A stretch of DNA of 64,000 bases from an uncultured Bacteroidales bacterium. Lineage in GTDB: Bacteria; Bacteroidota; Bacteroidia; Bacteroidales; UBA932. The notes beneath the pieces were generated by a model. That model saw only the letters and a list, made by a program, of their open reading frames with translations. It was not told the DNA's origin and did not search any database. A program made the position numbers and the translations under genes. The stretch covers positions 1-64,000 of the forward strand of contig CAMJHF010000008.1 of assembly GCA_946405435.1 (NCBI GenBank), given 5' to 3'. The first letter of the stretch is position 1. Each line of letters begins with the position of its first letter. This document shows, one piece after another, positions 53,183-61,388 of the stretch.

Positions 53183-53794
53183 TTATATGGTTTCGCCGCC
53201 GTAGCGGATGGTTTTCCCGGCCACGGTGGCATAGATTATCTCAAGGTCAGTCAGAAACGAATAGTGATGCAGATAGTATCTGTTTATGCGTACCTTGTCT
53301 GGGTAGATGACGGTATCGTTGTATTCAAGCGGATTGTCTGCCGACGCCAGAAGCTCTTCTTCCGAACGGTATTTCAGTGAGGCTGGCCCCGTTATTCCGG
53401 GGCGGAGTTGAAGTATTTCCCGGTCTTCTCCTGTGAGGTTGTCGGCATATCCGGGTACGTCTGGTCTCGGTCCTACGAAACTCATTTTGCCGGTGAGTAC
53501 GTTCCAAAGCTGAGGAAGTTCGTCCAGTTTGTACTTGCGTACGAAACGCACGAAGCCGGGAACTTGCTTAGTCTCACGGTCTTCCTGACTGACGAACATC
53601 GTGCGCAACTTGATGATTTTGAATGGCCTGGCGTCTTTTCCGATCCGCGTCTGCACAAAGAAAGGCGGACCGTCAGGCATTACCAAGGCAATTATGGCTG
53701 CGATAGACAGAATCAGCGGCCACAAAAACAGCAGTGCCGCCAGGGAGACCGTTCTGTCGAACAGGAATTTCAGCGCTCTGTCGGTTGTGGACAC
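53183..53794 (-). CDS. Short phosphoglycosyl transferase (PglC/WcaJ-C-like), GTG start
   Basis: The 203-residue protein has one re-entrant membrane helix (residues 12-38), then the monotopic phosphoglycosyl transferase core with FKIIKLRTM, YKLDELPQLWNVLTGKMSFVGPRPDVP and QLRPGITGPASLKYR. These hold the Asp-Glu catalytic pair of the family (KLDELPQ). It attaches the first phospho-sugar to undecaprenyl phosphate and so primes the glycan. The GTG start (53792-53794) lies 25 bases inside the UpxY gene, so translation is probably coupled. Confidence 0.95.
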   Translation of the reverse strand: MSTTDRALKFLFDRTVSLAALLFLWPLILSIAAIIALVMPDGPPFFVQTRIGKDARPFKIIKLRTMFVSQEDRETKQVPGFVRFVRKYKLDELPQLWNVLTGKMSFVGPRPDVPGYADNLTGEDREILQLRPGITGPASLKYRSEEELLASADNPLEYNDTVIYPDKVRINRYYLHHYSFLTDLEIIYATVAGKTIRYGGETI

Positions 53795-54354
53795 GTCTTA
53801 TTGATTATTTCGATGTATTCTGGCGCGACTTCGACAGCCGCAGCTATTAGGTTGGGAATCTCCACCAGCACCTTTCTCTTTCTGGCCCCGCGCAGGCTGA
53901 GGATATGCCCGGTAAATCCGTTCATGGGGCCTCCGATTATCCTCACCATTTTGCCTATCATGGCGGGGGAGAGTTCCTGCGGTGAGATAAAAGTATGTGA
54001 ATAACCAGACATTACTGCCGTCATGAAGTCTTCCATCTGCTTGTCGGGGACGAACATCGGCTCCATGTAGCCCATGCCTTTGGCAAAGCGGTACTGAAGT
54101 GTTGGTGTCTTGTTCACTACCGGATCGAGCGCGACACGTGTGGATTTAACAAATAGAAGGTCCTGTATGTAAGGGCGGAGAATCCTGCGGTGTTTCCCCT
54201 GGACAACAGTCAGAACTTCCTCCATTGGGGTAAAGACCTCGAATCCTGCATCGGAAAGCATTTTCCATGCGGGGAGGCAGGCATTCCTGCGCTTCAAATC
54301 TCTCATCACAAACCACGTCGGCTCTGCCAGACCGCGGCGCCTCGGCTTTTTCAA
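53770..54354 (-). CDS. upxY: UpxY-type NusG-paralogue antiterminator (TTG start)
   Basis: The 194-residue protein has a NusG N-terminal domain with TWFVMRDLKRRN...LSDAGFEVFTPMEEVL and IQDLLFVKSTR. A C-terminal KOW-like segment follows, MIGKMVRIIGGPMNGFTGHIL (residues 135-155). In Bacteroides fragilis, UpxY proteins act on the 5' leader of their own capsule operon to prevent premature stop. No in-frame ATG precedes the NusG domain; TTG at 54354 is the best start. It is the first gene of the 48-kb locus. An UpxZ-like inhibitor, usual in B. fragilis, is absent. Confidence 0.9.
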   Translation of the reverse strand: MKKPRRRGLAEPTWFVMRDLKRRNACLPAWKMLSDAGFEVFTPMEEVLTVVQGKHRRILRPYIQDLLFVKSTRVALDPVVNKTPTLQYRFAKGMGYMEPMFVPDKQMEDFMTAVMSGYSHTFISPQELSPAMIGKMVRIIGGPMNGFTGHILSLRGARKRKVLVEIPNLIAAAVEVAPEYIEIINKTCPQPTER

Positions 54355-54493
54355 GGGTAAATAACTGGTTAGAACCGTATAGGTACAATTCTCCTAGTCC
54401 AGAAAGGTTGACAAAAAATGTTGAAAACCAATCTGTTACAAACAGTTTTGAGTGAGATTTGTCCAAAGTTTAGGCGAAACTATGACTCAATAG
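54355..54493 (-). promoter_or_regulatory. 5' leader of the polysaccharide operon, likely UpxY target
   Basis: About 140 transcribed but untranslated bases lie between the predicted start site (near 54493) and the TTG of upxY. They include a small CTGTT/AACAG hairpin (54433-54445) and A/T-rich runs. UpxY-type factors need such a leader to load on RNA polymerase, from work in B. fragilis. No intrinsic terminator is visible inside it. Confidence 0.4.
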
Positions 54494-54499
54494 AGTGCC

Positions 54500-54530
54500 C
54501 AAAAGTAGGTAAAATAAAAATAAAAAACAA
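54500..54530 (-). promoter_or_regulatory. Promoter of the polysaccharide operon
   Basis: On the minus strand TACTTTTG (54507-54500) fits the -7 box and CTTG (54531-54528) lies about 20 bases upstream as a weak -33 box within a T-rich stretch. I find no pair of inverted repeats flanking it, so this promoter does not look like an invertible, phase-variable one. It diverges from the metallopeptidase promoter. Confidence 0.5.
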
Positions 54531-54556
54531 GCCGCACATGGCCTTTTAAGCCACAT

Positions 54557-54588
54557 TTTGTAGATTTTCAGAAAAAGCACTAAATTCG
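54557..54588 (+). promoter_or_regulatory. Promoter of the M13 metallopeptidase gene
   Basis: TTTG at 54557-54560, a 20-base spacer and TAAATTCG at 54581-54588 match the Bacteroidota promoter with one mismatch. Transcription would start near 54595, giving a leader of only about 12 bases before the ATG at 54607. Confidence 0.55.
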
Positions 54589-54606
54589 CAGTTTAATTTC
54601 CTAATT

Positions 54607-56619
54607 ATGAAAAAGTTTTTGATGTTTATGGTTCCTGTAGTGATGCTGGCTGCCTGCCAGCCCAAGGAAAACAAGGTCCCGGCCCTCGATCCTACCGACA
54701 TGGATCTTGCCGTTGCCCCCGGCCAGGACTTCTACCGCTACGCCAACGGCGGATGGATGGCCAAGAATCCCCTCAAACCCGAGTATGCGCGCTTTGGCTC
54801 TTTTGACGTACTCCGCGAAAAGACAATCGAAAACCTCAACGAGCTGTTTGCCGGAATGACGAAGCTCAGCCCCGAGTCCGGCACGGTGGAGCAGAAAATA
54901 GTCGACCTGTACAAGCAGGGCCTCGATTCCACCCGCCTCAACGCAGAGGGCGCAGCACCCATTAAGAAATATCTTGACGAGCTGTACGCCGTGGCCGACA
55001 AGAAGGCCCTGGCTTCCTATCTGGGCAAGCTGAACCTCGTAGGCGAGGGCGGCTTCTTCGGCGGCTATGTGGAGGCTGACCTCATGGACAGCAAGACCCA
55101 GGTCTTCTACATAGGCCAGGGCGGCCTCGGCATGGGCGACCGCGACTACTATGTCGATCCGGCCAACGCCGGGCTTCGCAAAGGCTACGAGGCCATGCTC
55201 TGCAAGCTCTTCGGCCTGGCAGGTATGGACAATCCCGCACAGTGTGCCGCCAACGCCGCTTCGATAGAGGATAAGCTGGCAGAGTTCTCCTGGACCAGCG
55301 TCCAGAACCGCGACATCGCGAAGATCTACAATCCCATGAGTTCCGCCCAGATATTCAAGGCTTACCCCGGCTTTGACTTCAAGGCCTTCTGCGATGCCGT
55401 CGGCATTCCGGAACAGGACAAGATAGTGGTGGAGCAGCCCTCGTTCTTCGAGGGCTTCAGCAAGCTGTTTGCAGACAGCGAACTCGAAGTCCTCAAGGAC
55501 TACCTTGCAGCCCAGATAATCAACGGTGCCGCAGGTTCCCTGTCCGACGACTTCTATGCCGCCAGCTTCGACTTCTACAGCACCCAGATGAGCGGCATCA
55601 CCGAGCAGAAACCCCGCTGGAAGCGTGCCATGAGCGTGCCCAACGGCATACTGGGCGAGGCAGTGGGCCAGATGTACGTGGCCAAATACTTCCCCGAGAG
55701 CTCCAAGCAGAAGATGCTCGACCTGGTGCACAACCTCCAGGAATCCCTCGGCCAGCACATCGACTCGCTCGACTGGATGTCCGACGCCACCAAGGCCCGC
55801 GCCCGCGAAAAGCTTGCCGCCTTCACCGTCAAGATAGGCTATCCCGACAAATGGAAGGACTACAGCACCCTCAAGGTGGATCCCGAGCTGAGCTACTATG
55901 AGAACCTGCGTGCCGCCAGCGCCTGGCATGTTGCGGACAATCTATCCAAACTGGGCAAACCCACCGATCCCTCCGAGTGGGGCATGACGCCTCAGACGGT
56001 CAACGCCTACTATAATCCTACCACCAATGAGATATGCTTTCCTGCAGGCATTCTCCAGCCGCCGTTCTTCAACCCCGACGCCGACGATGCAGTCAACTAC
56101 GGCGCCATCGGAGTGGTCATCGGTCACGAAATGACCCATGGCTTCGACGACCAGGGCAGCCTGTTCGACAAGGACGGCAACATGAACGAGTGGTGGACAC
56201 CCGAAGACCGCGCCGCCTTCGAACAGAAGACTCACGTCCTCGTGGACCAGTTCAACGAGATTGAGATCCTGCCCGGCGTCAAGGCTAACGGCGAACTTAC
56301 ACTTGGCGAAAACATCGCCGACCACGGCGGCGTGAGCGTGGCCTGGACAGCATACCACAACGCCATAGGCGACAAGGTCCCCGCCCCTATCGACGGTCTC
56401 ACCGCCGACCAGCGTTTCTTCCTCGGCTACGCCCGCGTTTGGGGCCAGAACATCACCGATGAAGAGAAGGCGCGCCTCACCAAGCTGGATGTACACTCCC
56501 TGGGCGAGAACCGCGTAAATATGACACTGCGTAACTTCGACTCATTCTTCGAGGCCTTCGGCATCAAAGAAGGTGACGCCATGTGGCGTCCAGAGCAGGA
56601 GCGTGTGCATATCTGGTAG
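54607..56619 (+). CDS. pepO: M13-family (neprilysin/PepO-like) zinc metallopeptidase lipoprotein
   Basis: The 670-residue protein has a lipoprotein signal ending at Cys17 (LAAC) and then a full M13 layout. The N-terminal helical half begins DFYRYANGGWMAKNP. The catalytic half has NAYYNPTTNEICFPAGILQPPFF (split here for length), HEMTH at 507-511 (zinc His507 and His511) and GENIADHGG with Glu568 as third ligand and Asp572. The C terminus ERVHIW is the usual M13 end with a conserved Trp. It cleaves oligopeptides in the periplasm or at the surface. Oriented away from the polysaccharide locus; convergent with the GH3 fragment, which ends 2 bases away. Confidence 0.96.
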   Translation: MKKFLMFMVPVVMLAACQPKENKVPALDPTDMDLAVAPGQDFYRYANGGWMAKNPLKPEYARFGSFDVLREKTIENLNELFAGMTKLSPESGTVEQKIVDLYKQGLDSTRLNAEGAAPIKKYLDELYAVADKKALASYLGKLNLVGEGGFFGGYVEADLMDSKTQVFYIGQGGLGMGDRDYYVDPANAGLRKGYEAMLCKLFGLAGMDNPAQCAANAASIEDKLAEFSWTSVQNRDIAKIYNPMSSAQIFKAYPGFDFKAFCDAVGIPEQDKIVVEQPSFFEGFSKLFADSELEVLKDYLAAQIINGAAGSLSDDFYAASFDFYSTQMSGITEQKPRWKRAMSVPNGILGEAVGQMYVAKYFPESSKQKMLDLVHNLQESLGQHIDSLDWMSDATKARAREKLAAFTVKIGYPDKWKDYSTLKVDPELSYYENLRAASAWHVADNLSKLGKPTDPSEWGMTPQTVNAYYNPTTNEICFPAGILQPPFFNPDADDAVNYGAIGVVIGHEMTHGFDDQGSLFDKDGNMNEWWTPEDRAAFEQKTHVLVDQFNEIEILPGVKANGELTLGENIADHGGVSVAWTAYHNAIGDKVPAPIDGLTADQRFFLGYARVWGQNITDEEKARLTKLDVHSLGENRVNMTLRNFDSFFEAFGIKEGDAMWRPEQERVHIW

Positions 56620-56621
56620 AA

Positions 56622-57950
56622 TCAGCGGATTTCTACCGGCAGCGAACAACGTATATCCTCGGATGAGGAGCCGATAAGTACAGTCCAGGTGCCGGGGTCC
56701 ACGACCCAGCGGTGAGCCTGGGCATTGAAGCGGGAGAAAGCGCGGCGGGGAAGGGAAACCGATACCCGGGCGCTTTCTCCCGCTTTTATTGCCACCTTCT
56801 CGAAGCCTCGGAGTTCTTTCACGGGACGCTCTGCGCCTCCTGCCGGAGGTGCGATGTACACCTGGACAACCTCGGCGCCGTCGCGTTCCCCGGTGTTGCT
56901 TATGTTTACGCTTGCAGTCAGTACGGTGTCGCCGCCGGATTCGGTGTCAAAGCTGCCGGAACACTTGACGGAGGACTTGGAAAGGCGTGCACCGTCATAT
57001 CGGAAAGTGGTGTAACTGAGGCCGTGGCCGAAGGGGAACTGTACGGGGATGCCTTGGGAGGCGTACCAGCGGTAGCCTACGAATACGCCTTCGTCGTAAT
57101 ACTCCTGCCACCATTTCTTGCCCTCTTCCTGTATGCCGGGGTACTGCCTGTCGGTCTTGAGCGGGCCGTCGGCCACGCTCCGGGGGAAGGTGAACGGGAG
57201 CCTGCCCGAGGGATTGACCGCCCCGGTAAGTACGTACGCAAGGGCATGTCCGCTCTCGGAACCGCCGTACCACCCCTGCACTATGGCGTCGACCTTGTCC
57301 GCCCACGGCATGGCTACGGGCGAGCCGGAGATGTTGACCACTATCAGCGAGGGCACGGCGGCTGCAAGCGCTTCGATTACCTCGTCCTGGCGGTAGGGGA
57401 GGACTATGTCCAGCTTGTCGGTGCTTTCGTTGTCCTGGTTGGCGCTCTTGTTGAGGCCGCCGATGAATACTGCGGCATCGGCTCCGCGCACCTTGTCAAG
57501 GGCGTCCGAAAGCAACTGCTCAAAGCTCCGGGGGTCGGAGAGGTCCTGCCCGGTGTCAACCTTGTTGTACGAGGTGGAAGTGTCTCCTACGTAGGCCCTC
57601 TCCCATTCTACCGTGGCATCGGGGAATGCCTCCTGCAGCGCCTCCAGAGGGGTTATCTCATATTTTGTCTTGAGGTTGGAGCTACCGCCGCCCACTACCA
57701 TCTTCTTGATTGCATTCTCCCCCAGCACCACCAGCCTGCCCCCGGCGGGAACCTTCAGAGGGAGCGCTCCGCCGTTCTTGAGCAGGACGGTGCCTGCCGC
57801 CGCTATACGGCGGGCCGCCTCGTAGTGCTCCGGCGAATTGAAACTGCCCCAGTGGGCTTCGGAGCTCATGGAGGTGCGGAATATGGTCCGCAGGATGCGG
57901 CTTGCCTTGTCGTCGAGGTCCCTGGTGTCCGCCCTGCCGTTGGCCAGGGG
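56622..57950 (-). pseudogene. GH3 glycoside hydrolase, C-terminal part only
   Basis: The frame reads ANGRADTRDLDDKASRILRT just upstream of the first Met (57869), then TVLLKNGGALPLK and ADAAVFIGGLNKSANQD. GRLPFTFPRS, FPFGHGLSYTTF and a C-terminal fibronectin-like domain follow. These are the linker, alpha/beta sandwich and FnIII domains of GH3. The N-terminal TIM barrel with the catalytic nucleophile is missing. Homology stops abruptly at about 57950, where the frame hits a stop (57951-57953). About 420 of the usual 750 or so residues remain, so it should be inactive. The 3' part is intact, so the loss is recent or is an assembly join. Confidence 0.85.
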
Positions 57951-58194
57951 TTACCAGCCTACAAATGACGATGTGGTGCACTACAATAACGATATTACGG
58001 TTTTTCTCAAGGCAAACGTACCTAATCTTGACTTAAACAGCAAGACGCTTATTATGATCAACGACGATAAAGCGTCTTCGCTCAAGGGAGTAGAACTCAA
58101 GGATGTCAAGCTTATTTCGGTCCTTGACGCATCCAACGCCTCCATCCTCGGCTCCAGCACGTATAAAGGTGCCATTATCATCAAGAGGAAGTAA
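57950..58194 (+). pseudogene. Fragment of a plug-like domain protein
   Basis: From about 57950 the plus strand encodes YQPTNDDVVHYNNDITVFLK and continues to ISVLDASNASILGSSTYKGA ending IIIKRK. The final part copies the end of TonB-receptor plug-type domains (VLKDASATALYGSRGANGVIIIT pattern), which also occur as tails of M56/BlaR-like proteins. No start codon lies in this segment; reading back enters antisense of the GH3 gene. So the 5' part has been lost at the same point as that of the GH3 fragment. Confidence 0.6.
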
Positions 58195-58215
58195 TCTGCC
58201 CGTCCGGAAATACAA

Positions 58216-58239
58216 AACCGGCCCCGCAGAGGGCCGGTT
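58216..58239 (-). terminator. Terminator after the esterase gene
   Basis: AACCGGCCC (58216-58224) pairs with GGGCCGGTT (58231-58239) around a 6-base loop. On the minus strand TTGTATTTCC follows, a usable though imperfect U-rich run, 8 bases past the esterase stop. On the plus strand it also closes the plug-domain fragment. Confidence 0.65.
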
Positions 58240-58247
58240 AATCATAT

Positions 58248-59108
58248 CTAACGGTCAAAACTTCGTGACGCGAATGGAAGTGCTAGGCGCAGGGCCTGGT
58301 GCCAGTATTCCTGGGTATGGCCGCCGTCGCGGACACGGAACTCGCTCTTTATACGCTTGGCTTTCATCTTGCGGTGGAAGTCTTCGTTGAGCTCAAGGAG
58401 GAAGTCGTCGTCGCCGCAATCTATAAACCATTTGACGTTGCGCAACTCATTCAGAGTGGCCTCGGAAGCGTTGTCCAAAAAGTCGAGAGCCGAATGATCG
58501 CATACCGACTGGCAAACTATTTCGAGCTTATCCCCGCTTTTGTGGGCGCGGCCGACCTTGTTGTCCTTATTGTCCAGCCAGGCGCTCATCGCATAGCAGC
58601 TGGAGAACATATCCGGATGCCTCTGGGCATATACGGTGCATCCGCCGCCACCCATCGAAAGGCCCATGACGGCGCGGTGCCCCTTGTCTCCTATTCCCCT
58701 GTACTTTGCTTCCACGGCCGGAATCAATTCCTTGAAAAAGAAATCTTCGTAATTCCAGCCGGGCATGTTGAAGTATCCATTTTGCACATTGTGGGCGTCG
58801 GGGTGACCGGCATTGGGCATCACTATAATCATAGGTACGGCCTCTCCGGAAGCAATGAGCTCGTCGGCTATGCCTTTCATCTTCATATTCTCCACCCAAT
58901 TGGTGTAGGAGCCGTACAATCCGTGCAGAAGATACACCACGGGGTACTTGCGCGCCGACTTATCAAAGCCGTCGGGCAAATACACATTGAACTTGACCTG
59001 GGCGTCGAGTACCGCGCTGCGGAGGCTATCGGTAACTACCTTGCCTGCATTGACGCGTACTGCCGGCAGTGCCAGCAGTACTAATAGAACACAAACAAAA
59101 CGTTTCAT
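58248..59108 (-). CDS. Exported esterase, PF00756 (feruloyl esterase/esterase D-like)
   Basis: The 286-residue alpha/beta hydrolase has a signal peptide (residues 1-21). It also has YPVVYLLHGLYGSYTNW with the oxyanion-side HGLYG, a GLSMGGGG nucleophile elbow (Ser at about 152), and a C-terminal GGHTQEYW with the catalytic His. This CE1-like family removes acyl or feruloyl groups from sugars or acts on small esters. It overlaps the propeller-like gene by 4 bases (ATGA). Substrate unknown; in the periplasm it could deacylate a glycan. Confidence 0.9.
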   Translation of the reverse strand: MKRFVCVLLVLLALPAVRVNAGKVVTDSLRSAVLDAQVKFNVYLPDGFDKSARKYPVVYLLHGLYGSYTNWVENMKMKGIADELIASGEAVPMIIVMPNAGHPDAHNVQNGYFNMPGWNYEDFFFKELIPAVEAKYRGIGDKGHRAVMGLSMGGGGCTVYAQRHPDMFSSCYAMSAWLDNKDNKVGRAHKSGDKLEIVCQSVCDHSALDFLDNASEATLNELRNVKWFIDCGDDDFLLELNEDFHRKMKAKRIKSEFRVRDGGHTQEYWHQALRLALPFASRSFDR

Positions 59109-60013
59109 TTCTTGTACTTCATTTCAAACAGCCCGTCCTGACCCTGGACCAAGAAGCGCTTGCACTTGAAGTGCGCAAGGTCTTCCAGCTCGCCTGTGGT
59201 GCCGATGCTCATATCGAGCACCTCTACCGGGCGCTTGTTCTTGAGGTCCCACACAAACAGGTAGCTGGGATATTCGGGAGTGCCAAGTCCGGTGGGCATC
59301 ATAAGTTTGCCTTTCCAGATGTACAGGCCCTGGCCGATGGTGGCATAGGCAAGACCATGGTCTTCAACAACATAGGTGTCGATTATGTCATCTTTTGTGA
59401 ACACCACGTCCCCTTCGCTTATCTTGGGAAGACGGAACTTGATGACGCGGTGGCGGTTGCCCTCCACGTCTTTGTCTTTGGTGGTGTTGCCGTAGCCGTA
59501 GAGGACTTTGTGCTGGCGGTCCACTACCCACTGGAGGGCGTAGCCGTACAGGTTGTCCACATCGTCAAAGTGGATGGTCTGCACCAGTTCGGAACTTTGG
59601 AAGCCCGGCAGTATGCGCTCCACGAAGAGCACGTCCTTGCGGCCTTTGTAGGGCTGCTTGTGGCACTGGCTGACATAGATTACCGGCATAGGATCCTTGC
59701 GGTCGGCCTTCTCAACGCCGAACGAGCATACATTGGAGTGGTTCACTGGATCGTGCGTGGCGAGGTTGAAGCGGCCGAGTTTCTGAAGGCCGTCCTTGCC
59801 GTCGTATTTCCACACCGTGGCTATACCTGTGTGCTGGAGGCTCACTACAAAACTCTTGTAGCAGTCCATGCCCTGGTAGTTCGCCTTCTCGAATGCCGTG
59901 ATGTGCCTGTTCTCGAAGCTGTCGGTTGACAGGGGAACCGACACGAAACCCTTGTTCTGCGCTGCCAGCGTCACCGACAGCAGCAGAGTGGAAATGACTA
60001 TTATTCTTTTCAT
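59105..60013 (-). CDS. Exported beta-propeller-like protein, function unknown
   Basis: The 302-residue protein has a signal peptide (residues 1-18, ending LAAQ). The rest has repeating beta-strand units separated by about 45 residues with YVVED, GQGLYIWKGKLMMP and SYLFVWDLKNKRP patterns, as in WD-like or NHL-like propellers. No catalytic motif is evident. It lies between nucleoside hydrolase (7-base gap) and esterase (4-base overlap), so the three are one operon and may share a nutrient-scavenging task. Confidence 0.7.
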   Translation of the reverse strand: MKRIIVISTLLLSVTLAAQNKGFVSVPLSTDSFENRHITAFEKANYQGMDCYKSFVVSLQHTGIATVWKYDGKDGLQKLGRFNLATHDPVNHSNVCSFGVEKADRKDPMPVIYVSQCHKQPYKGRKDVLFVERILPGFQSSELVQTIHFDDVDNLYGYALQWVVDRQHKVLYGYGNTTKDKDVEGNRHRVIKFRLPKISEGDVVFTKDDIIDTYVVEDHGLAYATIGQGLYIWKGKLMMPTGLGTPEYPSYLFVWDLKNKRPVEVLDMSIGTTGELEDLAHFKCKRFLVQGQDGLFEMKYKK

Positions 60014-60020
60014 TTATCGA

Positions 60021-61382
60021 CTAATGCTGGATAGCCATGAGCCTCAAATACTTGAGGATCGTGTCGCACCATTCCTCGTCGCCGGGGAACTGGTAGCGTG
60101 CGTTGCCCTTGGGGTCGGGGGTGAAGATAGTTTCGCCGTTGGGGGTAAGTTCCACCCATCCGCGCTCGGAAAGGGTGTACAGGTCGTCGCCTTCCACGGC
60201 ATTGATGACTGCCAGAGGGTCCCACATCTTCTGGCCGGTGTCGCACTGGACGTTCTGGTAGATCCACTTGATGGGGTGGACGTCTGTCCAGTTCATATCC
60301 GAAATCACCAGCTCGGGCTTGTAGTCCAGGGGATCTCCGACCTCGCCGGGGGAGAAGATGATGTCAACCTCCTTGGGCCAAAGTTCAAAGAACTTGAGCG
60401 AGAAGTCGATGGCCTGGGTGAAGTTGTAGTCGGGCTCGACGGCCTCTCCGAAAACTCCGCCCATGGTGTAGATGGCTTTCACCTTGTTGCGCACGAGCTC
60501 GACTCCGTTCAGGGGCGAGTACTCGTCGGGTCCGGACTGAAGCAGGCGGGAAAGGGAGGTGACGAAGCCCACGGAGGCTATGGTGACGCTCTTGTCGGGC
60601 TGGGCTGCCAGCAGTTTGCGGTACAGCTTGTATCCTTCGGGATACTCATCCTTGCTCTTGTAGGTCTGCTTGAACATGGGATCGGAGTCCTCGGTGCGTG
60701 CGTATGCTACATTATGATAGGGGATGAACACCTTGGGATCCTTGATGCCGGCCCTCTCGAGGCCCACGGGGATGTCGGGGTAGCCGTAGAAGTTGTTGAG
60801 CACGTCAACTGCGTCGGCGTTGGCGGCACCCATGCGGTCCACCACCACGCCAAGCAGGTTGCAGCGCTTCATGTCCATGTAGCGGTACAGGAGCATGAGG
60901 GCGAAGAGGTCGTCGGTAGAGGAACCCATGTCGCAGTCGAAGATGATGCGGCAGTCCTTCTGCTCGTAGTTGGACTTGACGTTGATGCCCTTGGCCACGT
61001 CGTACACGGTGTGCTGTCCGTTCTCGCGGGCGAACGCCACCGCTGCAGCGAGGCTGTCCTCGGGGAAGCAGCGGGTGGAGTCGAAGTAGTACTTGCCGTT
61101 CTCGGGGTTGTACCATCCGCCCACCAGGCCGTTGTGTGCGCGAGCGTGCTTGACCACAGCCGCGATGCTCTTCTTGTCGAAGCTGTTCTGCGTGGCGGCG
61201 TAGGAGACCATGATGCCGCTGGTGGGCTGCTGGAGGGTGTTGATGTCGATGGTGAAGCCGTCCGGGTACATCTGTCCCATGGCCCATATGACATTGTAGA
61301 GCTCCTTGTCGGAAATCTTGTTCTGGGCCGAGGCGACGAGGCTCACGGCCAGAAGTGCGGTGGCGATCAATAACTTGCGCAT
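60021..61382 (-). CDS. Exported nucleoside hydrolase with extra N-terminal module
   Basis: The 453-residue protein has a signal peptide (1-20), then an extra module at about 25-130 and an inosine-uridine nucleoside hydrolase domain at about 143-450. The hydrolase domain has the calcium site IIFDCDMGSSTDDLFALM (Asp149, 151, 157, 158) and a YTMGGVFGE block. The extra module reads GFTIDINTLQQPTSG ... GLVGGWYNPENGKYYFDSTR ... NGQHTVYDV, resembling small domains of phage polyvalent proteins (from memory). Such enzymes cut the N-glycosidic bond of nucleosides. The export signal implies scavenging in the periplasm. It follows efp after 6 bases. Confidence 0.82.
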   Translation of the reverse strand: MRKLLIATALLAVSLVASAQNKISDKELYNVIWAMGQMYPDGFTIDINTLQQPTSGIMVSYAATQNSFDKKSIAAVVKHARAHNGLVGGWYNPENGKYYFDSTRCFPEDSLAAAVAFARENGQHTVYDVAKGINVKSNYEQKDCRIIFDCDMGSSTDDLFALMLLYRYMDMKRCNLLGVVVDRMGAANADAVDVLNNFYGYPDIPVGLERAGIKDPKVFIPYHNVAYARTEDSDPMFKQTYKSKDEYPEGYKLYRKLLAAQPDKSVTIASVGFVTSLSRLLQSGPDEYSPLNGVELVRNKVKAIYTMGGVFGEAVEPDYNFTQAIDFSLKFFELWPKEVDIIFSPGEVGDPLDYKPELVISDMNWTDVHPIKWIYQNVQCDTGQKMWDPLAVINAVEGDDLYTLSERGWVELTPNGETIFTPDPKGNARYQFPGDEEWCDTILKYLRLMAIQH

Positions 61383-61388
61383 ATCAAC

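Noticed and set aside
54355..54606. Invertible capsule promoter (phase variation)
   Set aside because: I looked for matching inverted repeats on both sides of the -7/-33 boxes and found only short chance matches.
54601..55929. A 442-codon open frame on the minus strand
   Set aside because: It is antisense to the intact M13 metallopeptidase with its HEMTH and Cys17 signals. It shows low-complexity Gly/Val/His runs typical of mirrored codons in GC-rich genes.
56712..57968. A 418-codon open frame on the plus strand
   Set aside because: It is antisense to the GH3 fragment, whose own frame has strong family motifs.
59898..61373. A 491-codon open frame on the plus strand
   Set aside because: It is antisense to the nucleoside hydrolase and rich in Val/Gly/His, without any domain.
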